From Mesobacillus jeotgali (lineage in GTDB: Bacteria; Bacillota; Bacilli; Bacillales; Cytobacillaceae): a stretch of 64,000 bases of DNA. The notes beneath the pieces are model-generated. The model was not told the DNA's origin, searched no databases, and worked only from the letters and a program-made list of their open reading frames with translations. A program made the translations under genes and the position numbers. The stretch covers positions 374,001 to 438,000 of the forward strand of contig NZ_CP134494.1 in the NCBI RefSeq assembly GCF_031759225.1, read 5' to 3'. Below are positions 54,495 to 62,833 of the stretch, piece after piece; within the stretch, counting starts at the first letter, position 1, and each line of letters starts with the position of its first letter.

Positions 54495-56618
54495 TTATTT
54501 ACCTTGCACTGCGGCGGGTTCTTTGTCTTTTTCAAAGAAAAGAATCAATGCTGGCAGCAGCATGCCGCGGACGAGGAAGGTGTCGATCAGAATGCCAACT
54601 GCGACGATGAAGCCGAAAACGAACAGGTCGGCGATTGGCATGGTTGTCAGGGCTGCAAAGGTTGCGGCCAGGATGACACCTGCTGATGAAATGACGCCGC
54701 CGGTGTTGCGGATCGCGATTTCAAGGGCTTCCTTGACTTTGTGTGACTTACGTTCTTCGATGAACCGGGAGGCGAGGATGATGTTATAATCGATTCCCAA
54801 AGCCACCAGGAAGATGAAGGCGTAGACTGGAACGCGCGAGCTTAGTGCTTCGAAGCCGAATAAGACGTCGACTAGGAAGATTCCCAGCCCCAGCGCAGAC
54901 AGGTAGGACAGCAAAATTGTTCCCATCATGTAGATGGACATTTTGACTGCACGAGTGAGTGCGTATAACAGGATCAGAATCAATACCGTTTCGAGCAGGA
55001 CGATTTTTACGATATCACGGTTATTGATTTCTCGTTCGTCTAAAAGCTTTGCGGTGACTCCGCTGTAATAAGCTTCTCCATCAATCGATAGCTCCTCCAA
55101 TAACTCTGGAGTTTCCGAGCGCAAATCCCCGATAAAATCAATCGCTCTTGTGGAGTAGGGATTCATTGATAATGCTACGCTCAGTTTCATGGCTTGTGCA
55201 TCTTCGGAAAGAGCAGTTACCCGGACGGAGGCAATCTCATCATAGCTTTGCCATTGATCGATGATGGCTTTTGTCTCTTCCTCGGTAAAAGCATCTTCAC
55301 TGACAACCATCATTGTCGTCGGTGCCAGTTCTCCTTTGTCATACCTTGCCTCGACGATTTCATAACCCACTCGTGAAGGCAGGTCCTCAGGGAATTTTTT
55401 TACCGTATCGAATTCGAAGTCGAGATTGAAGACATTGAATGCTGTGAGAACTAAAAATGCTGCAACGATTCCGCCTGAGATTCCAGGTTTGTTGACCACG
55501 AACCTGGCGACCGGTCCCCAGATTCCATGCTTCACTTCGGTTTCCTGGCCGTATTTCGGTACCTTAGGCCAGAATGCTTTGCGGCCAAATAGGGTGAACA
55601 GCGCCGGCAGCAGGGTGACGGAAGCGATCATGATAAAGAACATGGCAGTCCCGAAGACGGGTGCGAAGTTCAGGTAATCGCGGAAATCGGCAAAGAATAA
55701 GACGAGCATCGCGGCGAGAACTGTGCCGCCTGCGAAAAACACAGGTTCAGCGGTTGCGCGCATCGCATATTTCATTGCTTCGTATTTGCTCTCATACTTG
55801 TTCAGTTCCTCGCGATATCGCGAGAAGACGAACAACGAGTAGTCAATGACCGCTGCAAAAAGCAGGATGCTCATAATCGATGAAGTCTGGCTGCTGACCT
55901 CCAGGCCGCTGGCTCCCATCAAGGCAACACTTTGATTGACGACCTGATAGACAATAACAGTCGCGAGCAGCGGGATGATTGCAAGCAGTGGCGAACGATA
56001 AATGACAATCAATAAGACCAATATAATCAGTACTGTTGCAATCAGCAGGACAAAGTCGGCTTGTTCAAACAGCTTGACGGTGTCACCGGCAATTCCGGCT
56101 GGACCGGTAATGTAAAACTCGGTGCTTTCAAGGCCTTCAGTAATTTCGTTGCCGGTTTCCAGAGCCTTGTCGTTGATTTCGGAATACTCGCTGTTTCCGA
56201 GCCCTTTTTCCAATTCCATCGGCACGATCACCGTCGAACCGTCTTCAGAGAGGAATCCTCCTAATGCTTGAGGAGGGAGGGCGCTAATATCAACGATGGT
56301 TTCGATTCCTTCGATATCCTCTGCGATGATGCCAGTGAGGATTTCGTTGACTTCCTCCAGATTGATATCTCCGTTTTTATTATGGAATACCAGGATTCCC
56401 GGTGTTCCTTGTTCATTCGGAAAAAGATTTTCCGTTTTTTTCTCAGCAATCATCGATTGTGCTTCATCAGGAAGCGATTGGAAGTTAGTTGTTTTGTATT
56501 CACTAAGCATTGGTCCTGCGCTCAGGCCAACCATGAGGGCCAGCCAGGCAATGATCGTGATCCACATTCCACGCTTTGTTGAAACCCAATCGGTAATGGG
56601 ATACAACAGCTTTTTCAC
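54495..56618 (-). CDS. MMPL/RND-type transporter
   Basis: The 707-residue exporter has two halves, each with one helix, a large extracellular loop and five more helices. LVIYRSPLLAIIPLLATVIV and the second-half LGIDYNIILASRFIEERK carry the acidic proton-relay residues typical of MMPL proteins (IDYSLFVFSRYREE in half one). It may move lipids or drugs outward using the proton gradient. It starts at GTG 56618 after AGGGAGG. It lies 82 bases downstream of the CarH-like regulator on the same strand and may be co-transcribed with it. Confidence 0.9.
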   Translation of the reverse strand: MKKLLYPITDWVSTKRGMWITIIAWLALMVGLSAGPMLSEYKTTNFQSLPDEAQSMIAEKKTENLFPNEQGTPGILVFHNKNGDINLEEVNEILTGIIAEDIEGIETIVDISALPPQALGGFLSEDGSTVIVPMELEKGLGNSEYSEINDKALETGNEITEGLESTEFYITGPAGIAGDTVKLFEQADFVLLIATVLIILVLLIVIYRSPLLAIIPLLATVIVYQVVNQSVALMGASGLEVSSQTSSIMSILLFAAVIDYSLFVFSRYREELNKYESKYEAMKYAMRATAEPVFFAGGTVLAAMLVLFFADFRDYLNFAPVFGTAMFFIMIASVTLLPALFTLFGRKAFWPKVPKYGQETEVKHGIWGPVARFVVNKPGISGGIVAAFLVLTAFNVFNLDFEFDTVKKFPEDLPSRVGYEIVEARYDKGELAPTTMMVVSEDAFTEEETKAIIDQWQSYDEIASVRVTALSEDAQAMKLSVALSMNPYSTRAIDFIGDLRSETPELLEELSIDGEAYYSGVTAKLLDEREINNRDIVKIVLLETVLILILLYALTRAVKMSIYMMGTILLSYLSALGLGIFLVDVLFGFEALSSRVPVYAFIFLVALGIDYNIILASRFIEERKSHKVKEALEIAIRNTGGVISSAGVILAATFAALTTMPIADLFVFGFIVAVGILIDTFLVRGMLLPALILFFEKDKEPAAVQGK

Positions 56619-56699
56619 TAGTAAACCTCCCTAATTAAATTCCATTTTAATCTTACCACTCTATTTCTCGGAAAAAGTAGGCGTTTCTGTTAACAAATT

Positions 56700-57572
56700 T
56701 CAACGCATATAGTAGTCATACCATTTATCCCAATCCGAACCAAGGGAGTAGGTCACAGACTTGGACTCCAGCTTTGGACAGTCTTTGACGCAGCTGCCTC
56801 CGACAATGAACCTCAGAGATGGCTTCATTTTTAAAGTGGAAGAAATCCAGTCCTCCACCTTGCCAAGTGGATCGGGATTGGTCATCGATATGGCAACAAC
56901 GCTGACGTCCTTCATTTTTATCAAATCTGCTAATCCCTCAAACGGCGTATTCGGGCCCAAGTAGATGACGTCATGGCCTTTCTTTTTTAAAAATAAACTA
57001 AAGACCATCAAGCCAATTTGATGCTGCTCTCCTTCTGGACAGAACGCCAGCACTTTCTGGAGTGCAGGATTGACAGGGAGAACCCTCAGGAATTGCGTGC
57101 AGCGGTTGATAATGAACTGTGAAGCAAAATGCTCTTGAGCTACGCTGATGGAACCATTCTCCCATTCATCGCCAATCTTATACAAAACCTGAACTAATAT
57201 GTGGTGAAACACCTCTTCATAGTCGTACAGAGAAAAAGCAAGATCGGCAATTTGGTTTGCCTCCTGTGTATCAAGGTTGACCAGGCCTTCGTAAAGCTTT
57301 TCCTGCAGTTCGCCGTACTTGTTACTCTGTGATGGAGGCGGGGCAGGGGCCGGAGGGGATGACTGCAGCAGCCTGACTGCGTCACTGATCTTCATGTTCT
57401 TTTCGTGTACTTGGGCCTTGATCCACTTGAGTGTTTCCATATCCTTTTCGCTATATAAACGATGGCCGCCCTCGGTCCTGGTAGGGGCTACGACATTGTA
57501 GCGATTTTCCCATGCCCTGATCGTGACGGCGGGTATATCCAATTTTTCAGATACTTGTTTGATACTATACAT
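56700..57572 (-). CDS. CarH/LitR-like B12-binding MerR regulator
   Basis: The 290-residue protein has a MerR helix-turn-helix (~1-70; YSIKQVSEKLDIPAVTIRAW, GGHRLYSEKD), a proline-rich linker, a four-helix cap with Trp137-x9-Glu147-His148, and a Rossmann B12 domain whose Glu182-x-His184-x-x-Gly187 supplies the cobalt-ligating His (consensus DxHxxG). In CarH, adenosylcobalamin makes a DNA-bound tetramer that light breaks apart. The start is at ATG 57572 after GGAGGTGAGGA; the frame extends upstream without a ribosome site. Direct 11-bp repeats fill the divergent promoter region. Confidence 0.88.
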   Translation of the reverse strand: MYSIKQVSEKLDIPAVTIRAWENRYNVVAPTRTEGGHRLYSEKDMETLKWIKAQVHEKNMKISDAVRLLQSSPPAPAPPPSQSNKYGELQEKLYEGLVNLDTQEANQIADLAFSLYDYEEVFHHILVQVLYKIGDEWENGSISVAQEHFASQFIINRCTQFLRVLPVNPALQKVLAFCPEGEQHQIGLMVFSLFLKKKGHDVIYLGPNTPFEGLADLIKMKDVSVVAISMTNPDPLGKVEDWISSTLKMKPSLRFIVGGSCVKDCPKLESKSVTYSLGSDWDKWYDYYMR

Positions 57573-57604
57573 TTCCTCACCTCCACTCTTCATTATAGAT
57601 AAGT

Positions 57605-57622
57605 TATACAAAAATTACACAA
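57605..57622 (-). promoter_or_regulatory. CarH-type operator, repeat pair 1
   Basis: TATACAA and TACACAA are 11 bases apart, next to the regulator's own ribosome site. CarH proteins bind direct repeats of 11 bases. Confidence 0.6.
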
Positions 57623-57677
57623 CTAAAATGCTGTTAAATCAACATTTAATTATTATTTTATAAAATGTTTGCTAAAT

Positions 57678-57695
57678 TTGTATAGGTTTTGTATA
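57678..57695 (+). promoter_or_regulatory. CarH-type operator, repeat pair 2
   Basis: TTGTATA occurs twice, 11 bases apart (57678 and 57689). This is the same motif in the opposite orientation to pairs 1 and 3. It lies in the middle of the divergent promoter region. Confidence 0.6.
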
Positions 57696-57711
57696 ATTAA
57701 TCTCGAAAGGT

Positions 57712-57729
57712 TATACAAAAATTATACAT
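57712..57729 (+). promoter_or_regulatory. CarH-type operator, repeat pair 3
   Basis: TATACAA and TATACAT are 11 bases apart, directly before the ribosome site of the DUF378 gene. Confidence 0.6.
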
Positions 57730-57743
57730 TGGGTGGTGTCGTT

Positions 57744-57941
57744 ATGAAAACTTTGAATTTGGTATCATTAGTATTGCTTATTGTCGGCGGTTTGAATTGG
57801 CTTTTAGTTGGTTTGTTTGAATGGGATTTGGTCGGCGGTCTCTTCGGCGGCATGGACAGTCCAATTGCTAAAGTGGTCTATATCCTTGTAGGGCTCGCTG
57901 CTATTTACAGCATCACGCTTTTATCAAAAGTGAATAAATAG
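57744..57941 (+). CDS. DUF378 small membrane protein
   Basis: The 65-residue protein has two helices: KTLNLVSLVLLIVGGLNWLL, a loop GLFEWDLVGGLFGG, and VVYILVGLAAIYSITLL. The GGLNWLLVG motif defines DUF378 (YuzA-like). Function is unknown. GGGTGGTG precedes ATG 57744; the frame extends upstream without support. It is divergent from the CarH-like regulator and has that regulator's putative operator beside its ribosome site, so it is a likely light- or B12-responsive target. Confidence 0.85.
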   Translation: MKTLNLVSLVLLIVGGLNWLLVGLFEWDLVGGLFGGMDSPIAKVVYILVGLAAIYSITLLSKVNK

Positions 57942-57944
57942 GGG

Positions 57945-57978
57945 AAAGGGCGTACAGAAACTTATCTGTACGCCTTTT
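57945..57978 (+). terminator. Terminator of the DUF378 gene
   Basis: The stem AAAGGGCGTACAGA/TCTGTACGCCTTTT is nearly perfect, with a 6-base loop. It begins right after the stop codon. Confidence 0.85.
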
Positions 57979-58051
57979 GCATGCATCTTGAATAAACGCC
58001 CCGATATCGCTATTCTATAAGAAGAATTCGTCAAAACAGGGGGATCCATCC

Positions 58052-58228
58052 ATGGACAAAAAAGAAATTGAATATAAAATCGTCGAACTGAAGGACGAAT
58101 ATCTGCAGCTCCAGCATAATCTCGAAAAATTGGAATCTGTCAAAGGCAATCTGCATCCGCTGGAAAAGCGGCTGTCTGCCATTGAAGAGGAGCTAAGCTC
58201 TTTAAATACAATGCTGCGTGATTTGTAG
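58052..58228 (+). CDS. SE1832 family small coiled-coil protein
   Basis: The 58-residue protein starts MDKKEIEYKIVELKDEYLQL and is almost all charged helix, with heptad-like leucines to the end (IEEELSSLNTMLRDL). The pattern fits the SE1832 family of small Bacillales proteins, whose function is unknown. CAGGGGGATCC precedes the ATG. It is a single gene. Confidence 0.75.
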   Translation: MDKKEIEYKIVELKDEYLQLQHNLEKLESVKGNLHPLEKRLSAIEEELSSLNTMLRDL

Positions 58229-58285
58229 GAAACAAGTCTATTCTGAAAAGGGGTCAGCCTTTCTTTTTCCCATAGGCCATAGCTT

Positions 58286-58325
58286 TAGGCACTTTTAATC
58301 AAACGTTTGATTAATAAGCCTTTTT
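58286..58325 (+). terminator. Terminator with perfect 20-base palindrome
   Basis: AGGC and GCCT flank the perfect palindrome TTAATCAAACGTTTGATTAA (58295-58314), followed by TTTTT. It acts as terminator for the SE1832 gene; the palindrome also looks like a TetR-type operator, but no promoter is next to it. Confidence 0.6.
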
Positions 58326-58351
58326 CAATGAAAAGACTAGGAGAAGAGTGT

Positions 58352-58396
58352 AAAAAACAAAAGGCATGAGCCAGGTCATATCCCTGGCTCATGCCT
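58352..58396 (-). terminator. Terminator of the Gfo/Idh gene
   Basis: The perfect 14-bp stem AGGCATGAGCCAGG/CCTGGCTCATGCCT is followed on the minus strand by TTTTGTTTTTT. Confidence 0.9.
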
Positions 58397-58414
58397 ATTA
58401 AAATCTTGAATCTA

Positions 58415-59491
58415 TCAATTTACTTCTACTTTACGGCCTTCGCGAGCAGAGGTCCTGACTGCGTCCAATACTTTTTGGGTGGAATGCCCATGCTCGAAAT
58501 CGGCGAGGTAGGGATGCTTGGTTCCGGAGACGAGCGTTTCATGGAGCGCATCCAAAGCTCTTTGGAAGCCGTTATAGTACCGTGCTGCGACTGGCGGCAT
58601 AGTGGAAGGTGCTTCGAGATCGTCTGCCAGTTCGACTTCTTCAAGTGCTGAATTTCCTTCAGAAAGCAGGACTTTATTGTCATCCAGCATCACAAGTGTG
58701 CCTTCCGTTCCGTAAATCTCCAGACGCCATGTATGCTCCGTCTGCCGTGCGGCAGAAATTAATTCGAGCGTGACGGTTGCCCCGTTTTCCAGAGAACCGA
58801 TTATCTGGAAAGCATCGTCGGCTGTCCGGTGTTCTGTGTTCCCGTTATCATCAGTCCGAGTAGGGATATGAATTGGCAGCTGGGCAAAAACTTCTTTAAA
58901 AGTGCTGTCCATCCACCAATGAAGAGCATCCGTCATATGGGAGCCGATTGCGCCAAGCATTCCGCCGCCCTTTTCTTCCTGTCCCAGCCAGCCGCGGGGT
59001 TTTGAAATAAGTCCGGTATAGCTGGCAAATGCGCATTGGTAACGGACATGTAAAATCTCCCCGAGCTTTCCGCTCTCAATGATTTCTTTTACCTTTGTCC
59101 GAGCAGGCAGGAAGCGGAATTCATGGTTGATCAGCCCGAATTTCTTTGTCTTGTCCCGCTCTGTGATCATTTCTTCTGTTTCAGCGATATTCAAAGCCAT
59201 TGGTTTTTCACAGACAACATGTACGCCCTTCTCGAAAGCGGCGGCAACCATTTCCTTATGTAAATGCACGGCAGAAGCAACGACCACTAAGTCGAGATTT
59301 TCCTGTTCAAGCATCTGGCGCCAGTCTGTATAAATGTTTTCAATTCCGCTGGCCTCCTGTGCTTCCTCAATATTTCCCCTTGAAACACTCGAGACTGCCA
59401 CAACCTCGAATCCATCATGGTGATCCATCATTGGTGAATGTACCTTTGCGCCAAAACCGGTGCCGATTATACCCACTCTAAACCTTTCCAA
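58415..59491 (-). CDS. Gfo/Idh/MocA family oxidoreductase
   Basis: The ~358-residue NAD(P)-dependent sugar or polyol dehydrogenase type protein has a Rossmann motif RVGIIGTGFGAKVH at the N-terminus and the family CEKPMALN with its catalytic Lys near residue 97. GMLGAIGSHMTDALHWWMD carries the second catalytic His. The substrate is unknown. A GTG at 59500 overlaps the ribosome site AGGGGTGG; TTG 59491 has proper spacing and is preferred. It is a single gene. Confidence 0.87.
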   Translation of the reverse strand: MERFRVGIIGTGFGAKVHSPMMDHHDGFEVVAVSSVSRGNIEEAQEASGIENIYTDWRQMLEQENLDLVVVASAVHLHKEMVAAAFEKGVHVVCEKPMALNIAETEEMITERDKTKKFGLINHEFRFLPARTKVKEIIESGKLGEILHVRYQCAFASYTGLISKPRGWLGQEEKGGGMLGAIGSHMTDALHWWMDSTFKEVFAQLPIHIPTRTDDNGNTEHRTADDAFQIIGSLENGATVTLELISAARQTEHTWRLEIYGTEGTLVMLDDNKVLLSEGNSALEEVELADDLEAPSTMPPVAARYYNGFQRALDALHETLVSGTKHPYLADFEHGHSTQKVLDAVRTSAREGRKVEVN

Positions 59492-59596
59492 AAATACCAC
59501 CCCTGTCCAGAGTTTAATTTAATAGTAAATCCGCGAGGGAGGAATGTAAATCAATATAGTATAATGATGGAAAAACAATTTGAGGCGGGAGTCGCA

Positions 59597-59773
59597 ATGA
59601 ATATTGGGGATTTATTGTTTCAGCTTATTTTTTTTATTTTACTAATCGGTATTTTCGCTGCAGTTTTTTACGTTGTCACATCACTTATCAAAAAGAAACC
59701 TGACAATTCTAAGAGCGTAGAACAAAAGCTGGACCGAATAATTGAGCTGCTTGAAAAGAACAATAAAGAGTAA
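59597..59773 (+). CDS. DUF4083-like small membrane protein
   Basis: The 58-residue protein has one N-terminal membrane helix (FQLIFFILLIGIFAAVFYVV) and a charged cytoplasmic tail with a short coiled coil (VEQKLDRIIELLEKNN). This layout matches DUF4083-type proteins. Function is unknown. GAGGCGGGAG precedes ATG 59597; upstream in-frame ATGs lack ribosome sites. Confidence 0.65.
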   Translation: MNIGDLLFQLIFFILLIGIFAAVFYVVTSLIKKKPDNSKSVEQKLDRIIELLEKNNKE

Positions 59774-59886
59774 AACAAGTCGCTTGCTACATGCTATAAT
59801 AGGAACTTAGGTTTATACGAAATACACATCATTGCACGGATGCCTGAAAAGCCTCCGCCTGGCGATTATATATGGAGGACTGAAAG

Positions 59887-60096
59887 ATGAATAAGCGATG
59901 GACGATCGAAAAAATCAAAGAGTTTGTGGAGAAAAATTCAGAGAGTAAGCTGTTGACGACAGAGTACCAAGGTTTTTCGCAAAAATTACTTTTCAAATGT
60001 GAATGCGGCAACAACTTCGAAAAAACTTTCAAGAAATTCAAGGACAATCATCAGCGCAAATGCGAAGTGTGCCAGCCGCCGAAAGCTTCGCGGTAG
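59887..60096 (+). CDS. Small zinc-ribbon-like protein
   Basis: The 69-residue basic protein begins MNKRWTIEKIKEFVEKNSES and has two Cys pairs, CECG and CEVC, about 25 residues apart, forming a likely zinc site with DNA- or RNA-binding potential (KTFKKFKDNHQRK between them). Related segments occur beside homing-endonuclease domains, but no nuclease is present here. GGAGGACTGAAAG precedes the ATG. Confidence 0.6.
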   Translation: MNKRWTIEKIKEFVEKNSESKLLTTEYQGFSQKLLFKCECGNNFEKTFKKFKDNHQRKCEVCQPPKASR

Positions 60097-60100
60097 CGCG

Positions 60101-60133
60101 AGCCGGTGTACGGCGATCGAGGCGGCTTTTTTC
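60101..60133 (+). terminator. Weak terminator after the zinc-ribbon gene
   Basis: AGCCG and CGGCT flank a GC-rich loop with internal pairing, followed by TTTTTC. Confidence 0.5.
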
Positions 60134-60228
60134 AATAGGAAACAATCAAAAGAAGCGTTAATCTTTAGGAGGATTCACGCTTCTTTTTGTTGAAGTAAAA
60201 CAAAGATCATCTTTCAGGAGCAACGAGA

Positions 60229-60408
60229 ATGAAGAGATATATGCTGAAAAAGAATTTCAGGGGTTTGAAGAAAGGAACACAATTCTATTTGATTGTTGAG
60301 TCAGAATTCATCGGTGTTAGAGAGTATGTGCTGCGAACGAAGGACTTGTCGACCAGGATTGCGATCAGCGAGAGTGAACTGCGCGTGAATTTTATTTTAT
60401 TGAATTAG
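60229..60408 (+). CDS. 59-residue small basic protein
   Basis: ATG 60229 follows CAGGAGCAACGAGA. The product begins MKRYMLKKNFRGLKKGTQFY, then YVLRTKDLSTRIAI, and ends NFILLN. It looks like a compact beta-rich domain of SH3-like size. I know no family. The next gene's ribosome site overlaps its stop codon region, so it may lead an operon through 62173. Confidence 0.5.
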   Translation: MKRYMLKKNFRGLKKGTQFYLIVESEFIGVREYVLRTKDLSTRIAISESELRVNFILLN

Positions 60409-60422
60409 GGAGGGAAATTCTA

Positions 60423-60779
60423 TTGCAGTTCACATCGATAGTCGTCTTTGCGATAGTCTGGGGCGGTTTGATGATCTATTTCCTGACACCTTTTCACGGT
60501 AAAATTGTTAGAAACCCTCATGACAGGTTCACCAAAGCATTACAGGTAAGCCTGGCCAGGCTGATTTTGCATAAAAAAGCCATTCTTGCTTTCCTATTAT
60601 TATTGGTTACATTAATGAGCATAAGGTCATATGTTATTTCGGCTGAGGAGTATGACAGGCTCCACGCCATTAATAGGGAAACAGGAGATCCTATCTTTTA
60701 TATGAGCGGTGTGGTCGTGTATTTCGCAATATTGTACCTCTTTTTAGCGGTAAGATGGGCTCTGAAATCTTCGAAGTGA
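60423..60779 (+). CDS. Small membrane protein, three helices
   Basis: The 118-residue protein has helices at SIVVFAIVWGGLMIYFL, AILAFLLLLVTLMSI and GVVVYFAILYLFLAV, with a basic cytoplasmic loop between the first two. No family is recognised. It starts at TTG 60423 with AGGGAGGG seven bases upstream. The stop codon abuts the next start (TGAATG), so the genes are co-translated. Confidence 0.6.
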   Translation: MQFTSIVVFAIVWGGLMIYFLTPFHGKIVRNPHDRFTKALQVSLARLILHKKAILAFLLLLVTLMSIRSYVISAEEYDRLHAINRETGDPIFYMSGVVVYFAILYLFLAVRWALKSSK

Positions 60780-61589
60780 ATGGAGAGAATGGTTGTGAAG
60801 GAGACTATTTTAAAATCCCTGGCAAAAATAGAAGAAGATTTCGATGTAAAAATCCTATATGCGGTCGAATCCGGCAGCAGGGCATGGGGGTTTCCGTCGA
60901 AGGACAGCGATTATGACGTCCGTTTCATCTATGTACATAAGAAAGAAGATTATCTGACGATCGACCAGATGGGAATTGGCAAGAAAAGAGATGTGATCGA
61001 ACTGCCGCTTAATGATTTGCTTGATATAACTGGCTGGGAATTGACCAAGGCTTTGAAGTTATTCCGAAAATCGAACCCGCCGCTGATGGAATGGCTCCGT
61101 TCGCAGATTGTATACTACCAGGCTTTCTCGACCATTGACCAGATGAAGGATCTCAGCAAACAGGTTTTCGCTCCGCACTCCTGTCTGCATCATTATTTGA
61201 ATATGGCGAGCAATAACTTCAGGAAATGCTTGCAGGAAGGTCCAATCAAGATTAAGAACTATATCAATGTGCTAAGGCCGATCCTGGCTGCTAAATGGAT
61301 CGAGAAATACAATGAGTTTCCGCCGCTGGAGTTTCCGAAGCTATTGGAGGACTTGCTGCCGGAAGGTGAATTGAAGAGGGAGGTCCACACTTTGTTGAAA
61401 AAGAAAATCAGCGGGGATGAGCTGGACTATGAACCGAAAATTGAAGTCATCAACCAATTCCTGAACGCGGATATCGTACGCCTGAAAGAATATACATCAA
61501 CAATAAATGTGGATTTGCCGGATTTTACACCTCAGCTGGACCAGCTGTTTAGGAATACTTTAGAAGAAGTTTGGAATGAAAGAATTTGA
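60780..61589 (+). CDS. YcgL-type nucleotidyltransferase
   Basis: The 269-residue protein has the polymerase-beta-like motif ESGSRAWGFPSKDSDYDVR, in which GS and DxD bind nucleotide and metal, as in YcgL. The C-terminal two thirds are helical. The transferred nucleotide and the target are unknown. ATG 60780 overlaps the upstream stop region; GTG 60795 has better ribosome-site spacing, so the first residues are uncertain. Its stop overlaps the next frame. Confidence 0.82.
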   Translation: MERMVVKETILKSLAKIEEDFDVKILYAVESGSRAWGFPSKDSDYDVRFIYVHKKEDYLTIDQMGIGKKRDVIELPLNDLLDITGWELTKALKLFRKSNPPLMEWLRSQIVYYQAFSTIDQMKDLSKQVFAPHSCLHHYLNMASNNFRKCLQEGPIKIKNYINVLRPILAAKWIEKYNEFPPLEFPKLLEDLLPEGELKREVHTLLKKKISGDELDYEPKIEVINQFLNADIVRLKEYTSTINVDLPDFTPQLDQLFRNTLEEVWNERI

Positions 61590-61606
61590 TAAGGGGGGAC
61601 ATCAAT

Positions 61607-62173
61607 ATGGCAAAGGAAAATAAAGAGCTGACAAGCGAACAGCAGAAGGAACTACTTGGAACTTTGATAGCCCGTTTTGAGAAAAATATGAACAGACATG
61701 AAGGACTTGATTGGGCTGACGTGGTAGCAAAGCTCGAAAACAATCCTGATAAATTATGGTCGCTCAATGAAATGGAGGCAACCGGAGGAGAGCCAGACGT
61801 TGTTGGCTTTGATTCAGAGACCGGTGAATATATTTTTTATGATTGTGCGGCGGAAAGCCCTAAAGGCCGCAGAAGTGTTTGTTACGACCGTGAAGCACTG
61901 GAGTCAAGGAAGAAACACAAGCCAGAAAATAGCGTGATGGATATGGCGAATGCAATGGGCATTGAGCTTTTAACGGAGGAACAGTATCGCGAGCTGCAGG
62001 AACTTGGGAAGTTCGATTTGAAGACGTCGAGCTGGGTGCAAACTCCTGAGAATATTAGAAAGCTTGGTGGCGCGCTATTTTGTGACCGCCGTTATGATAC
62101 TGTTTTTGTCTACCATAACGGAGCCGATTCCTATTATGCAGCAAGAGGTTTCCGGGGCGCGCTGAGGGTCTGA
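61607..62173 (+). CDS. DUF4256 family protein
   Basis: The 188-residue protein includes HEGLDWADVVAKLENNPDKL, GFDSETGEYIFYDCAAESPK and GALFCDRRYDTVFVYHNGAD, the typical DUF4256 blocks. Two conserved Cys (in DCAAESP and FCDRR) might be redox or metal related, but no role is known. AAGGGGGGAC precedes ATG 61607; the frame begins earlier without support. It is the last gene of the run starting near 60229. Confidence 0.82.
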   Translation: MAKENKELTSEQQKELLGTLIARFEKNMNRHEGLDWADVVAKLENNPDKLWSLNEMEATGGEPDVVGFDSETGEYIFYDCAAESPKGRRSVCYDREALESRKKHKPENSVMDMANAMGIELLTEEQYRELQELGKFDLKTSSWVQTPENIRKLGGALFCDRRYDTVFVYHNGADSYYAARGFRGALRV

Positions 62174-62282
62174 AACTGTAAAAATATATAATTTAATAAA
62201 ATCTGCCTATTGTTAATCCAATATGGTATACTGACTTTAAACCTTTTAAGCTTTAGATCTTTTTACATTACCGGTTCCATCT

Positions 62283-62312
62283 CCCTGCTCAAATCTTGAG
62301 CAGGGTTTTTTT
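62283..62312 (+). terminator. Terminator of the YcgL/DUF4256 run
   Basis: The perfect 10-bp stem CCCTGCTCAA/TTGAGCAGGG has a short loop and is followed by TTTTTTT. Confidence 0.88.
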
Positions 62313-62333
62313 ATTGAGAATTAAATTAGGGAA

Positions 62334-62368
62334 TATAAAAAAAACAGGCTCTATAGAGAGCCTGTTTT
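62334..62368 (-). terminator. Terminator of the cold-shock gene
   Basis: The perfect 12-bp stem AAAACAGGCTCT/AGAGCCTGTTTT is followed on the minus strand by a run of Ts. Confidence 0.88.
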
Positions 62369-62385
62369 AAATAATCGATTTAAGA

Positions 62386-62586
62386 TTAAGCTTTTTGAAC
62401 GTTAGCAGCTTGAGCTCCACGAGCACCTTGCTCAACGTCAAAAGTAACTTTTTGACCTTCGTCTAAAGATTTGAAACCTTCACTTTGGATAGCAGAGAAG
62501 TGTACGAATACGTCGTCTCCACCTTCGCGCTCGATGAATCCGAAGCCTTTTTCTGCATTAAACCATTTAACTGTACCTTGTTCCAT
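62386..62586 (-). CDS. csp: Cold-shock protein (CspB/CspD type)
   Basis: The 66-residue single-stranded nucleic-acid binding protein has RNP1 KGFGFIE and RNP2 VFVHFSAI in one five-strand beta barrel, beginning [20 protein letters not shown]. It acts as an RNA chaperone in cold adaptation and growth. AGGAGGCAAC precedes the ATG. A long ~100-base leader with hairpin GTGCGATAGCGCAC lies upstream, as in other csp genes whose leaders sense temperature. Confidence 0.96.
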   Translation of the reverse strand: MEQGTVKWFNAEKGFGFIEREGGDDVFVHFSAIQSEGFKSLDEGQKVTFDVEQGARGAQAANVQKA

Positions 62587-62833
62587 TTTTGTTGCCTCCT
62601 AGTGCGCTATCGCACAACGTATTACTATCCTTGCCCAAAGTGATCATCAAGACGAAAAGTTGATACTTATACTATCCTTTACACCGAACAAAAATAATTC
62701 TTATTCATCATAACAAGAAACGTAAGATAAAGCAAATCGACACGACGGTAACTAAAATTATCTTTCTGTGTTTTACCTATCCTCCTCTCGGGAAGATGAA
62801 ACTATTAGTTGATATTGATAGGAGGACTCGGAA

